64,000 nt of DNA from Pseudomonas sp. PDM18 (GTDB taxonomy: Bacteria; Pseudomonadota; Gammaproteobacteria; Pseudomonadales; Pseudomonadaceae), in contig NZ_JACVBX010000011.1 in the NCBI RefSeq assembly GCF_014852585.1, positions 1 through 64,000 of the forward strand, in the 5' to 3' direction. Of the stretch, positions 14,749 through 22,688 are shown piece after piece; the first letter of the stretch is position 1; each line of letters begins with the position of its first letter. The notes below the pieces were generated by a model, which made no database searches, had not been told where the DNA came from, and worked only from the letters and a program-made list of their open reading frames with translations. Both the position numbers and the translations under genes were made by a program.

Positions 14749-16439
14749 TCGAGGTAACCGAAGTTTCCATTGCGCAGCTGCGTGAAGCCCTGGAGTCGGG
14801 CCGCACCACCGCGGTCGAACTGGTCAAGGCCTACCTCGCGCGCATCGACGCCTACGATGGCCCGACTAAGCTCAATGCCGTGGTCGTACGCAATCCCGAC
14901 GCCCTGAAGGAAGCCGAAGCCTCCGATGCCCGCCGCGCCCGTGGCGAGACCCTTGGCCCGCTGGACGGTATTCCCTACACCGCCAAGGACAGCTACCTGG
15001 TGAAGGGCCTGACCGCCGCCTCCGGCAGCCCGGCCTTCAAGGACCTGGTCGCCTACCGCGACGCCTTCACCGTCGAGCGCCTGCGCGCCGGCGGCGCCAT
15101 CTGCCTGGGCAAGACCAACATGCCGCCCATGGCCAACGGCGGCATGCAGCGCGGCGTCTATGGCCGTGCGGAAAGCCCGTACAACAGCAAGTTCCTCACC
15201 GCGCCTTTCGCCTCCGGCTCCTCCAATGGTGCCGGCACCGCGACTGCCGCGAGCTTCTCGGCCTTCGGCCTGGCGGAGGAAACCTGGTCCAGCGGTCGGG
15301 GCCCGGCCTCGAACAACGGCCTGTGCGCCTATACGCCGTCCCGTGGCGTGATCTCGGTGCGCGGCAACTGGCCGCTGACCCCGACCATGGACGTGGTCGT
15401 GCCTTACGCACGCACCATGGCCGACCTGCTGGAAGTGCTCGACGTGGTCGTCGCCGAAGACACCGACAAGCGTGGTGACCTGTGGCGCCTGCAGCCGTGG
15501 GTACCGATCCCCGCCGTCGCGGAGGTGCGCCCGTCTTCTTACTTGGACCTCGCCGCCGGCCCTGAAGCCCTCAAGGGCAAACGCCTGGGCGTGCCGCGCA
15601 TGTACATCAACAAAGACGAACTGGCCGGCACCAGCGAGAAGCCCGGCATAGGTGGCCCGACCGGCCAGCGCATCCACACCCGCGCCTCGGTCATCGACCT
15701 CTGGGAGCAGGCCCGCAAGGCCCTGGAGGCCGCTGGCGCCGAAGTCGTCGAGGTGGACTTCCCGCTGGTTTCCAACTGCGAGGGCGACCGCCCGGGCGCG
15801 CCGACCGTGTTCAATCGCGGCATCGTTTCCCCGGAATTCCTCCACGACGAGCTGTGGGAGCTGTCCGGCTGGGGCTTCGATGATTTCCTCCGTGCCAATG
15901 GCGATCCCAAGCTGAACAAGCTGGCCGACGTCGATGGGCTGAAGATCTTTCCGCACGACCCCGGCACCCTGCCGAACCGTGAAGACGACCTGGTCGCGGG
16001 CATGGACGAGTACGTCAATATGGCCAAGCGCGGCCTGAAGACCTGGGACCAGATCGAGACCCTGCCCGACGGCCTGCGCGGCCTTGAAAAGACCCGCAAG
16101 CTCGACCTGGAAGACTGGATGGACGGCCTGAAGCTGGACGCCGTGCTGTTCCCCACCGTGGCCGATGTCGGCCCGGCGGACGCCGACGTCAACCCGGAAT
16201 CGGCCGACATCGCCTGGAGCAACGGTATCTGGGTCGCCAACGGCAACCTGGCGATCCGTCACCTGGGCGTGCCGACCGTCACCGTGCCGATGGGCGTGAT
16301 GGCCGACATCGGCATGCCGGTGGGCCTGACCTTCGCCGGTCGCGCCTATGACGACTCCGCGCTGTTGCGCTTCGCCGCGGCCTTCGAAGCTACCGGCTCC
16401 AAGCGCCTGGTGCCGCCGAGCACGCCGCCGCTGGGCTGA
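14745..16439 (+). CDS. Amidase-signature-family amidase
   Basis: This 564-residue amidase has the Ser-cisSer-Lys triad arrangement expected near IPYTAKDSYLVKG (Lys) and the Gly/Ser-rich segment APFASGSSNGAGTATAAS around residues 157-174. The N-terminal helix SIAQLRE...VELVKAYLARIDAYDG is typical of the family. It hydrolyses a carboxylic or aryl amide; the substrate is not predictable (GatA-like and indoleacetamide hydrolases belong to the same family). Within the signature, the serine stretch reads EETWSSGRGPASNNGL where GatA has TDTGGSIRxPA, so the nucleophile region is atypical. It starts in an ATGA overlap with a 30-codon ORF and ends at a strong terminator. Confidence 0.82.
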   Translation: MIEVTEVSIAQLREALESGRTTAVELVKAYLARIDAYDGPTKLNAVVVRNPDALKEAEASDARRARGETLGPLDGIPYTAKDSYLVKGLTAASGSPAFKDLVAYRDAFTVERLRAGGAICLGKTNMPPMANGGMQRGVYGRAESPYNSKFLTAPFASGSSNGAGTATAASFSAFGLAEETWSSGRGPASNNGLCAYTPSRGVISVRGNWPLTPTMDVVVPYARTMADLLEVLDVVVAEDTDKRGDLWRLQPWVPIPAVAEVRPSSYLDLAAGPEALKGKRLGVPRMYINKDELAGTSEKPGIGGPTGQRIHTRASVIDLWEQARKALEAAGAEVVEVDFPLVSNCEGDRPGAPTVFNRGIVSPEFLHDELWELSGWGFDDFLRANGDPKLNKLADVDGLKIFPHDPGTLPNREDDLVAGMDEYVNMAKRGLKTWDQIETLPDGLRGLEKTRKLDLEDWMDGLKLDAVLFPTVADVGPADADVNPESADIAWSNGIWVANGNLAIRHLGVPTVTVPMGVMADIGMPVGLTFAGRAYDDSALLRFAAAFEATGSKRLVPPSTPPLG

Positions 16440-16452
16440 TTGGCTGCAGGAT

Positions 16453-16483
16453 AAAAAACCGCGCCTCAGGGCGCGGTTTTTTT
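16453..16483. terminator. Intrinsic terminator after the amidase
   Basis: The CCGCGCC-TCAG-GGCGCGG stem (16459-16476) is followed by seven T and preceded by an A-run. It lies 14 bp after the amidase stop. Confidence 0.9.
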
Positions 16484-16536
16484 ATGAGCGCGAAGAGGGG
16501 CGCGCGTTGTCGGTGCGGGTCCGTGGTTCGCGTTTA

Positions 16537-16580
16537 CCCCCCCTAACCCTCTCCCAAGGGAAGAGGGTTAGGGTGAGGGG
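16537..16580. repeat. CCTAACCCTCTCCC intergenic palindrome
   Basis: The inverted repeat CCCTAACCCTCTCCC / GAAGAGGGTTAGGG belongs to a dispersed family; related copies are at 20904-20941 and 50186-50215. It sits between the convergent amidase and GlxA-type regulator genes. Confidence 0.7.
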
Positions 16581-16665
16581 CGATCCGAACGCAGAGCTAT
16601 CCGGTAGGAACGGGGTGTCCTGGCGATGCTCTTCTGCGAGCCGAACCATTTGCGGATAAGGTCCG

Positions 16666-17709
16666 CTACGGGAGCTGTGCTGACTTCGCCGACTTCACGT
16701 TGCCAAAGCGTGCTTCCTTCGAAGGCGAGTAGCCATAGAAGGACGTGTAGCACTTGCTGAAATGGCTGGGCGAGACGAAGCCGCAGGCCAGTCCGACCTC
16801 GTACATCGGCAGGCTGGAATGCTGCAGCAGGCGGCGGCTTTCGGTGATGCGCAGCTCCAGGTAATAGCGCACCGGCGTGGTCCCCAGCTGTTCCTGGAAA
16901 AGCCGTTCGATCTGCCGCTTGGATCGCCCGACATAGCTCGACAGCTGGTCCTGGCTCAGCGGCTCCTCGATGTTCGCGCTCATCAGGTTGATCGCCTCGC
17001 GCAGCGGCTCGCTGAGCTTCTCGTGCAGCGCCGGGCGGGTGCGGCGGAAACGCGATTCCTCGAAGGCGAGGATGTCGACGATGGCGTCCACCAGCTCGCG
17101 GCCGTGGTGGGCGTTGATCCACTCCAGCACCAGGTTGAAGGCGCCCGTGGGGCTGGCGGCGGTAAGGCGGTCGCGGTCGGCCTGGTAGCTCTCGCTGGTG
17201 ACCTCGCTGTGCCGGGCAATCTCCGCCAGCGCCGCGCGGTTTTCCGGGTGGATGGCGCAACGGTAGCCGTCGAGCAGACCAGCCTGGCCGAGGAACCAGG
17301 CGCCGTTCCACAGGCCGGCGAGAGCGACGCCCTTGTCGGCGGCCATCTGCAGCAGACGCGTCAGTTCAGGTATAGCCCGCAGCTGTGTGCGCAGGCCGCC
17401 GCAGATGACCAGCAGGTCCAGCTCGGCGAGCTGCGCCGGGGCCAGCGCGGCGCCGGGGCAGATCACCAGGCCAAGGTCACTGGTGACGGATTCGCCGTTA
17501 AGGCTGAAGGTCTCGGTGGCGAAGGTCTGTGCGCGGATCAGGTTGGCGGTGACCAGCGTATCCAGCGCTTGGGTGAAGGCGGGCAGGGAAAAGTTCTCTA
17601 GCAGCAGGAAACCCACCCGCGCGAGGCGGGCCGGCTGCCGGGATTCACCGTCGAGGTAGCGCAGGTTGCGGCCCTGCATGGCCCCACTGAACTGGCGGCG
17701 TTCGACCAA
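16666..17709 (-). CDS. GlxA-family AraC transcriptional regulator
   Basis: This 347-residue protein has an N-terminal DJ-1/PfpI (class I glutamine amidotransferase-like) domain (about 30-200) and a C-terminal AraC helix-turn-helix pair (about 235-335: DQLSSYVGRSKRQIERLFQE and YEVGLACGFVSPSHFSKCY). It resembles Pseudomonas GlxA-type regulators of amino-acid and quaternary-amine catabolism such as ArgR, GbdR and CdhR; the exact member is not clear. The chosen start is TTG at 17709 because GAGGTG lies at good spacing, while the ATG at 17679 has no ribosome-binding site. The gene upstream is now only a permease remnant, so the regulator may have lost its local target. Confidence 0.82.
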   Translation of the reverse strand: MVERRQFSGAMQGRNLRYLDGESRQPARLARVGFLLLENFSLPAFTQALDTLVTANLIRAQTFATETFSLNGESVTSDLGLVICPGAALAPAQLAELDLLVICGGLRTQLRAIPELTRLLQMAADKGVALAGLWNGAWFLGQAGLLDGYRCAIHPENRAALAEIARHSEVTSESYQADRDRLTAASPTGAFNLVLEWINAHHGRELVDAIVDILAFEESRFRRTRPALHEKLSEPLREAINLMSANIEEPLSQDQLSSYVGRSKRQIERLFQEQLGTTPVRYYLELRITESRRLLQHSSLPMYEVGLACGFVSPSHFSKCYTSFYGYSPSKEARFGNVKSAKSAQLP

Positions 17710-17742
17710 GCGGCACCTCGTCTGCGTCTGTGGGTGACTGAC

Positions 17743-17877
17743 TCAGCCGCACATGGCGTGGCGGCCGATGAACGAACCTGCGCCGATGATTCCCGCGATG
17801 GAAAGCAGCGTGACCTCACGGGGCTTGGAGCCCTGCATCAGATCGCCATGGGCGCGTTTTGCGCTGGAAGCATTCAT
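17743..17877 (-). pseudogene. N-terminal remnant of an amino-acid (APC/GabP-type) permease
   Basis: The frame from ATG 17877 reads 44 residues: MNASSAKRAHGDLMQGSKPR, then EVTLLSIAGIIGAGSFIG and a short unrelated end. KPREVTLLSIAGIIGAG is the highly conserved first-helix start of APC-superfamily amino-acid permeases (GabP: RHVTMLSIAGVIGAGLF). A full permease is about 450 residues; here the match stops after IGAGSFIG and a TGA follows, with no continuation in other frames before the GlxA-type gene. It keeps a plausible ribosome-binding site (AAAAGG). The rest was evidently deleted. The adjacent GlxA-type regulator fits a former regulator-permease pair. Confidence 0.75.
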
Positions 17878-18151
17878 TTGTCGGCCTTTTATTGAAATTG
17901 TCGGCTCGGGCGCGGTGACGCAAGGTCGGGGGCGGCTCCCCGCCGCGCTGGGGTCTTCAACAGGAGCCGGGAAAACGGGGGGGCGCCGGTGCGTTTCACG
18001 CAGGTCTCAAGCTAAGGCAGTGGATGGGTAGCCGGTTGCTCGAGATCGCCATGGGCATGACCAAAAACGACATGGTCGGCCGGCGGAGGGCTCGCCAGGG
18101 GTAGCTCCGGGACCACGGTTCCTGTGCGCGGCTGCGCTGGAAAGGGACTGC

Positions 18152-18649
18152 TCAGCGGCCAGCTTCCGGCAGGCTGGCGAGGAGTTTTTCCAGCAGGGCG
18201 GAGAGCTTCTTCTGCTCGGCCACGCTCAGGCCACAGAGGACTCGGCGCTGGTTGTCGACATGGGCGCCGACGGCCTGGTCGATCAGCGCCAGGCCCGTCT
18301 CGCTCAGGCCGACCAGCGAACCGCGGCCGTCCTCGGGGTTGGGTGTGCGCTGGATCAGGCCCTGTTTTTCCAGGCGGTCGAGGCGGTTGGTCATGCTCCC
18401 GGAGGAGATCATCGCCGCCTCGTAGAGCACGGTGGGCGTGAGGCGAAAGGGTGGACCACTGCGGCGCAGGGTGGCGAGCACGTCGAACTCGCCAGGTTGC
18501 AGGCCGTACTCGGCGAACAGCGGATTGAGGTGGTCTCGGGCGATGAGCTGCGCTGCTTCGCCGAGGCGGCCAAGCAGCAGCATGCCGTCGGTTTCCAGCT
18601 CGGGCAGTTGCTGGCGCCATTGCGCGACGGCGAACGCGGCTCTGTCCAT
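18152..18649 (-). CDS. MarR-family regulator
   Basis: This 165-residue protein is a MarR winged helix: dimer helices at both ends, a recognition region MISSGSMTNRLDRLEKQGLI and a wing around RTPNPEDGRGSLVGLSETG. It is divergent from the CynX-type MFS gene, and two matching palindromic boxes (18664-18681 and 18691-18708) lie between the starts. It therefore most likely represses itself and the carrier, released by a small ligand. The 274 bp downstream (17878-18151) contain no supported gene. Confidence 0.87.
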   Translation of the reverse strand: MDRAAFAVAQWRQQLPELETDGMLLLGRLGEAAQLIARDHLNPLFAEYGLQPGEFDVLATLRRSGPPFRLTPTVLYEAAMISSGSMTNRLDRLEKQGLIQRTPNPEDGRGSLVGLSETGLALIDQAVGAHVDNQRRVLCGLSVAEQKKLSALLEKLLASLPEAGR

Positions 18650-18663
18650 GGGGGCTTCCTTTT

Positions 18664-18708
18664 TATCTTGATGTCGAGATACATTGGATTTGTCTTGATG
18701 TAGAGATA
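18664..18708. promoter_or_regulatory. Double MarR-type operator
   Basis: Two 18-bp boxes, TATCTTGATGTCGAGATA (18664-18681) and TGTCTTGATGTAGAGATA (18691-18708), match at 16 of 18 positions and are each imperfect palindromes (TATCTtGA...TCgAGATA). Their start-to-start distance is 27 bp. They fill the middle of the 116-bp MarR/MFS divergent gap, so binding would block both promoters. Confidence 0.8.
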
Positions 18709-18765
18709 TTCGCCTGCGCCGTCTTCGCGATCAAGTGCCGGCGCCCCACTGGAAGGATGTTTGTC

Positions 18766-19935
18766 ATGTCTCGAACCCTCTCCCTTGCAGCCTGCCTGCT
18801 TGCCGTCGTGCTGGCGGGCGTCAACCTGCGCCCGGCGCTGGCCTCCATTGGCCCGTTGCTGGATGCTCTGCAGGCGCACGCGCACTTGTCCGACAGCCTC
18901 GCCAGCCTGCTCACCAGTCTGCCGGTGCTGCTGATGGGCCTGGGTGCGCTGGGCGCTTCACGGTTGCTGCGCCACTTCGGCGTACTCCGTGGCGTGGCAT
19001 TCGGCTTGTTGTTGATCGCGTGTGCCTGCGTGCTGCGTCTGTTGCCGGGGCCGTTCGGGTTGCTCGGCGGCGCGGTGCTGGCCGGTCTGGGGATCGCCGC
19101 CTGCCAGGCGCTGCTGCCGGTATTCATCCGCCAGCGTTTCGGGGCGCGGGTCGGCGGGGCGATGGGCGCCTATTCCACCGCGATCATGGGCGGCGCGGTG
19201 CTGGCCAGTGTCGCTTCACCCTGGCTGGCGCAAGCCTGGGGCGAACTGCCGGCGCTGGCCTTCTGGGCGTTGCCAGCTTTGTTCGCGCTGCCGGTCTGGA
19301 GCCGCGCGGCGCAGGGCGGGGTGCCCGTAAGTTATGCCGCTCCAGCCTTTGCCGGCATCGCCCGGCGTGCGGCGTGGCTGGCGCTGTTCTTCGGTCTGGG
19401 CACCGGCGCCTATGTGCTGGTGCTTGCCTGGCTCCCGCCGTACTACACGGCGCTGGGTTGGACGCCCGCCCAGGCCGGTGCGCTGCTCGGTGGCCTGACG
19501 CTGACCGAGGTGGTTGCCGGCCTCATGGTTTCCGCCTTCATCGATCGCCTGCCAGACCGCCGCCCAGCGTTGCTGCTGGCCATTACCCTGTTGCTCGGCG
19601 GGCTGATCGTACTGGTGATGTGGCCGCAGCAACTGGCGTTGGTGGCGATGGTCGGGCTCGGCCTGGGCATCGGTGCGCTGTTCCCGCTGTCGCTGATCGT
19701 CGCCATGGACCGTGCCCGCAGCCCGGCCGAGGCCGGTGCGCTGGTGGGCTTCGTGCAGGGTGTGGGTTACCTGATCGCCGCGCTGTTCCCGCTGCTGGCG
19801 GGATTGGCGCGGCAGTCCATGGCCAGCCTGGCACCGGCCTGGATCGGCATGGCGCTGGTATGCCTGGTGCTGCTCGCTCTCGCCAGCCGCTTTGCACCGC
19901 CGCGCCCGTTTGCAGGGCAGGCGCAGGTCGGCTGA
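18766..19935 (+). CDS. CynX/NimT-family MFS transporter
   Basis: This 389-residue carrier has 12 predicted membrane helices. It opens with the family signature VVLAGVNLRPALASIGPLLD and has GIGALFPLSLIVAMDRARSP in the second half, both typical of CynX/YeaN (NimT) permeases. Members carry cyanate, 2-nitroimidazole or other small anions/drugs; the substrate here is not fixed. ATG 18766 is chosen over 18757 because AAGG (18753-18756) is 9 bases upstream of it and directly abuts the earlier codon. Probably repressed by the divergent MarR. Confidence 0.85.
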   Translation: MSRTLSLAACLLAVVLAGVNLRPALASIGPLLDALQAHAHLSDSLASLLTSLPVLLMGLGALGASRLLRHFGVLRGVAFGLLLIACACVLRLLPGPFGLLGGAVLAGLGIAACQALLPVFIRQRFGARVGGAMGAYSTAIMGGAVLASVASPWLAQAWGELPALAFWALPALFALPVWSRAAQGGVPVSYAAPAFAGIARRAAWLALFFGLGTGAYVLVLAWLPPYYTALGWTPAQAGALLGGLTLTEVVAGLMVSAFIDRLPDRRPALLLAITLLLGGLIVLVMWPQQLALVAMVGLGLGIGALFPLSLIVAMDRARSPAEAGALVGFVQGVGYLIAALFPLLAGLARQSMASLAPAWIGMALVCLVLLALASRFAPPRPFAGQAQVG

Positions 19936-19998
19936 GCAATCCATGGCGGGCTGATTCGAGGCTAGGCTGAGTACTTCCGTCTGCCCAGGTGACCCGCC

Positions 19999-20658
19999 AT
20001 GTCCCTCGTCCTGTTCGGCCATCCGTTTTCCTCCTACTCGCAGAAGGTGCTGATCGCCCTCTACGAGAACGCCACGCCGTTCGAATTCCGCAGTCTCGGC
20101 CCGGATCAGCCGGAGAACGGCGCGCACTGGCTGCGCCTTTGGCCGCTGGCGAAGTTCCCGGTGCTGCTGGACGGCGAGCACAGCGTGGCCGAGACCAGCA
20201 TCATCATCGAGTACCTGCACCTCAAGCACTCTGGCCCGGTGCGCCTGCTGCCGGACGATCCGCTGAAGGCGCTGGACGTGCGCTTCCTCGATCGCTTCTT
20301 CGACTGGCACGTGATGACCCCGGTGCAGCATGCCGTTCTGGGCGCCATGAGCGGCGAAGCGGCCAAGCGCGCGGAAGGCCTGGCCCATGCGGTGAGCAAG
20401 CTCGAACTGGCCTATGCCTGGCTGGAAGAGGAACTGGCCGGGCGCACCTGGGCGACGGGCGACAGCTTCAGTCTCGCCGACTGCGCTGCGGCTCCGTCGC
20501 TGTTCTATGCGGACTGGACCCATCCCATCGGTGACCCGTACCCGACGCTGCGCGCCTACCGCTCGCGGCTGCTGGCGCGCCCCTCTTTTGCCCGCGCGGT
20601 GGAGGAGGCGCGGCCGCACCGGCCATTGTTCCCGCTGGGGGCGCCGGATCGGGATTGA
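19999..20658 (+). CDS. Glutathione S-transferase family protein
   Basis: This 219-residue protein has an N-terminal thioredoxin fold (about 1-80; FGHPFSSYSQKVLIALYE with the glutathione-site Ser, and the cis-Pro/ES pair in KFPVLLDGE...AETSIIIEYL). The C-terminal domain is helical and contains the conserved TGDSFSLADCAAAPSL capping motif. It could conjugate or reduce electrophiles using glutathione. The class is not certain (beta/theta-like bacterial). Monocistronic. Confidence 0.85.
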   Translation: MSLVLFGHPFSSYSQKVLIALYENATPFEFRSLGPDQPENGAHWLRLWPLAKFPVLLDGEHSVAETSIIIEYLHLKHSGPVRLLPDDPLKALDVRFLDRFFDWHVMTPVQHAVLGAMSGEAAKRAEGLAHAVSKLELAYAWLEEELAGRTWATGDSFSLADCAAAPSLFYADWTHPIGDPYPTLRAYRSRLLARPSFARAVEEARPHRPLFPLGAPDRD

Positions 20659-20688
20659 GTTTTACAGAGCGCCGTTGCCTCCCGTTCT

Positions 20689-20760
20689 TGTAGGAGCTAG
20701 CTTGCTCGCGAATCCCTTGGCACGGCGCTCGGGATGTTCGCGAGCAAGCTCGCTCCTACA
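20689..20760. repeat. TGTAGGAGC...GCTCCTACA palindrome with inner CTTGCTCGCGA arms
   Basis: A 72-bp near-perfect inverted repeat (TAGGAGCtAGCTTGCTCGCGA / TCGCGAGCAAGCTcGCTCCTA) sits between the convergent GST and aldehyde dehydrogenase genes. A related, partly degenerate copy is at 34080-34165. It is of the dispersed Pseudomonas REP-like kind. Confidence 0.85.
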
Positions 20761-20803
20761 GGGGGCAATCGTTCGGCTATCGGACAGACCTCGCGCAACA
20801 GGC

Positions 20804-20839
20804 AAAAAAATCCCCCGTGCGCTGCCGCGACCGGGGGAT
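20804..20839 (-). terminator. Terminator for the leftward aldehyde dehydrogenase
   Basis: Read on the minus strand, an ATCCCCCG / CGGGGGAT stem with a 14-base loop is followed by seven T (20810-20804). It lies about 170 bp after the ALDH stop. Confidence 0.65.
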
Positions 20840-20903
20840 GCAAGACCCACGCAGGGGGACCGCGCGGGGAGGTAGACAATCGAGTCCCTTGAAGATCAAG
20901 AGC

Positions 20904-20973
20904 TCCTCACCCCTAACCCTCTCCCGCAAGCGGGAGAGGGGACCGTTCGGCGCAGGACGAAGCCAAGACATCA
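20904..20973. repeat. Composite intergenic repeat (CCCTCTCCC hairpin plus ACCGTTCGG tail)
   Basis: A hairpin CCCTCTCCCG-CAAG-CGGGAGAGGG is followed by an ACCGTTCGGCGCAGGACGAA ... CATCAGCCGG tail. The same hairpin-associated tail occurs near 50128-50170, so hairpin and tail seem to move or be conserved as one composite element. Confidence 0.65.
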
Positions 20974-21008
20974 GCCGGTGAGGGCGGCTCCTGCCCGGCC
21001 GTCGAGGC

Positions 21009-22502
21009 TTACAGGCGGATCAGCACCGACTTCAGTTCGGTGTAATGCTCGATCGCGGCGGCGCCCATCTCGCGGCCGACGCCAGACATCTTGAAGCCGC
21101 CGAAGGGCAGCGCCGGGTCCAGCGCGCTGTGGCAGTTGACCCAGACCGAGCCGGACTTGATGCGCGGCACCATGCGGTGCACCGCGCCCAGGTCGTTGGA
21201 CCAGATGCTCGCGCCCAGGCCGTAGGGGCTGTCGTTGGCCAGGCGCAGGGCGTCCTCGATGTCGTCGAAGGGCATGGCGACCAGCACCGGGCCGAAGATC
21301 TCCTCCTGCACCAGTGGGTTCTTCTGGTCGACGTCGACGATCACCGTGGGTTTGACGAAGTAGCCGGGGCCGAACTGTTCGCCGCCGCAGGCGATGGTGG
21401 CGCCCTTGTCGCGGCCCAGTTCGATGTAGTCGAACACGCGCTTCTGCTGTTTGGCGGAGATCAGCGGGCCCATGTCGATGCTCGGGTCCAGGCCGTTGCC
21501 CAGCTTCATGCCGTTGGCGATGCCGGCAATGTCGGCGATCACGTTGTCGAAGTGCTTGCGCTGCACGTACAGGCGCGAGCCGGCGCAGCAGACCTGGCCC
21601 TGGTTGAAGAAGATCGCCTGGGCGGCGCCAGCGGCCGCGGTGGCGAGGTCGGCGTCGGCCATGACGATGGACGGCGACTTGCCGCCCAGCTCCAGGGTCA
21701 CGCGGGTCATGTTGTCCATGGCTGCCTTGCCGATTTCCTTGCCGACCGGGGTCGAGCCGGTGAAGGTCAGCTTGTCCACCAGCGGGTGGTGGGAGAGGGC
21801 GGCGCCCGCGGTGATGCCGGCGCCGGTGACGACGTTGAACACGCCGGCCGGGTAGCCTGCCTCCAGGACAAGCTCGGCGAGTTTCAGCGCGGACAGCGGG
21901 GTCTCGTCGGCGGGCTTGAGCACCACGCTGCAACCGGTGGCCAGCGCCGGGCCGAGCTTCCAGCAGGCCAGCAGCAGCGGGAAGTTCCAGGCGACGATGG
22001 CGCCGACCACGCCGACGGCTTCGCGGCGGATATAGCCGTGGAATTCGCCATCGGGCATCAGCGGCATGGACACGTCGACGGTGGTGCCTTCAATCTTGGT
22101 GGCGTAGCCGGCCATGTAGCGCAGGAAGTCGATGGCCAGTTGCACGTCCATCACGCGGGCGACGGCGGCGCTTTTGCCGTTGTTCAGGCATTCCAGCTCG
22201 GCCAGCAGGTCGGCGTCGCGTTCCATCAGGTCGGCGAGCTTCCACAGCAGGTTCTGCCGTTCGCGCGGGCGGGTACGGCTCCAGGCCGAGTCATCGAAGG
22301 CCTGGCGCGCGGCGCGCACGGCGCGGTCGACGTCGGCGGCGGTGCCGGCCGGCACCTGGCAGAGCACTTCGCCGGTAGCCGGGTTGCGCAGGTCCATCAG
22401 GGCGCCGTCGCTGGCGGAGGTCCAGTCGGCACCGATCAGCATCTTCGGGGCGCGCTGCAGGAAGGCGCGGGATTCGGGCTTGATGGGCAGGGAAGCGAGC
22501 AT
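21009..22502 (-). CDS. NAD+-dependent aldehyde dehydrogenase, phenylacetaldehyde-dehydrogenase-like
   Basis: This 497-residue class ALDH oxidises an aldehyde to the acid. Landmarks are Asn in AWNFPLLLAC, NAD-binding FTGSTPVGKEIG, the general base in LELGGKSPS and the catalytic Cys in FFNQGQVCCAGSRLYV. It resembles PadA/FeaB/StyD phenylacetaldehyde dehydrogenases, but betaine- or butyraldehyde-type substrates are possible. Its position beside the quinohemoprotein amine dehydrogenase genes fits removal of the aldehyde that enzyme forms. The start at 22502 (MLASLPIKPES) is preferred over the longer frame to 22562. Confidence 0.87.
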   Translation of the reverse strand: MLASLPIKPESRAFLQRAPKMLIGADWTSASDGALMDLRNPATGEVLCQVPAGTAADVDRAVRAARQAFDDSAWSRTRPRERQNLLWKLADLMERDADLLAELECLNNGKSAAVARVMDVQLAIDFLRYMAGYATKIEGTTVDVSMPLMPDGEFHGYIRREAVGVVGAIVAWNFPLLLACWKLGPALATGCSVVLKPADETPLSALKLAELVLEAGYPAGVFNVVTGAGITAGAALSHHPLVDKLTFTGSTPVGKEIGKAAMDNMTRVTLELGGKSPSIVMADADLATAAAGAAQAIFFNQGQVCCAGSRLYVQRKHFDNVIADIAGIANGMKLGNGLDPSIDMGPLISAKQQKRVFDYIELGRDKGATIACGGEQFGPGYFVKPTVIVDVDQKNPLVQEEIFGPVLVAMPFDDIEDALRLANDSPYGLGASIWSNDLGAVHRMVPRIKSGSVWVNCHSALDPALPFGGFKMSGVGREMGAAAIEHYTELKSVLIRL

Positions 22503-22647
22503 TGCGGTGGCCTCTTGTTGTCTGTTCGTGCTCCCGGTCTGGGAGTCGCTGAGGCGGAGCATCGCAACGGCTGTGCCAAGGCTGTCTGGTTGTTATAAAT
22601 GATTGAATTAAAAGGATTTAATTTGATTTTTTGGCCAGCGGAAGAGA

Positions 22648-22676
22648 AGCCGCTGTCGCATTGTGCGACAGCGGCT
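22648..22676 (-). terminator. Hairpin after the MHS transporter
   Basis: AGCCGCTGTCGCA-N3-TGCGACAGCGGCT is a perfect 13-bp stem 12 bp past the leftward transporter stop. The tail is pyrimidine-rich but not a clean T-run, so termination efficiency is uncertain. Confidence 0.6.
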
Positions 22677-22688
22677 GAGACGCAGGGC

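Noticed and set aside
20659..21008. Small genes in the GST/ALDH gap
   Set aside because: All short frames run through the inverted repeats and the minus-strand terminator; none has a ribosome-binding site or family match.
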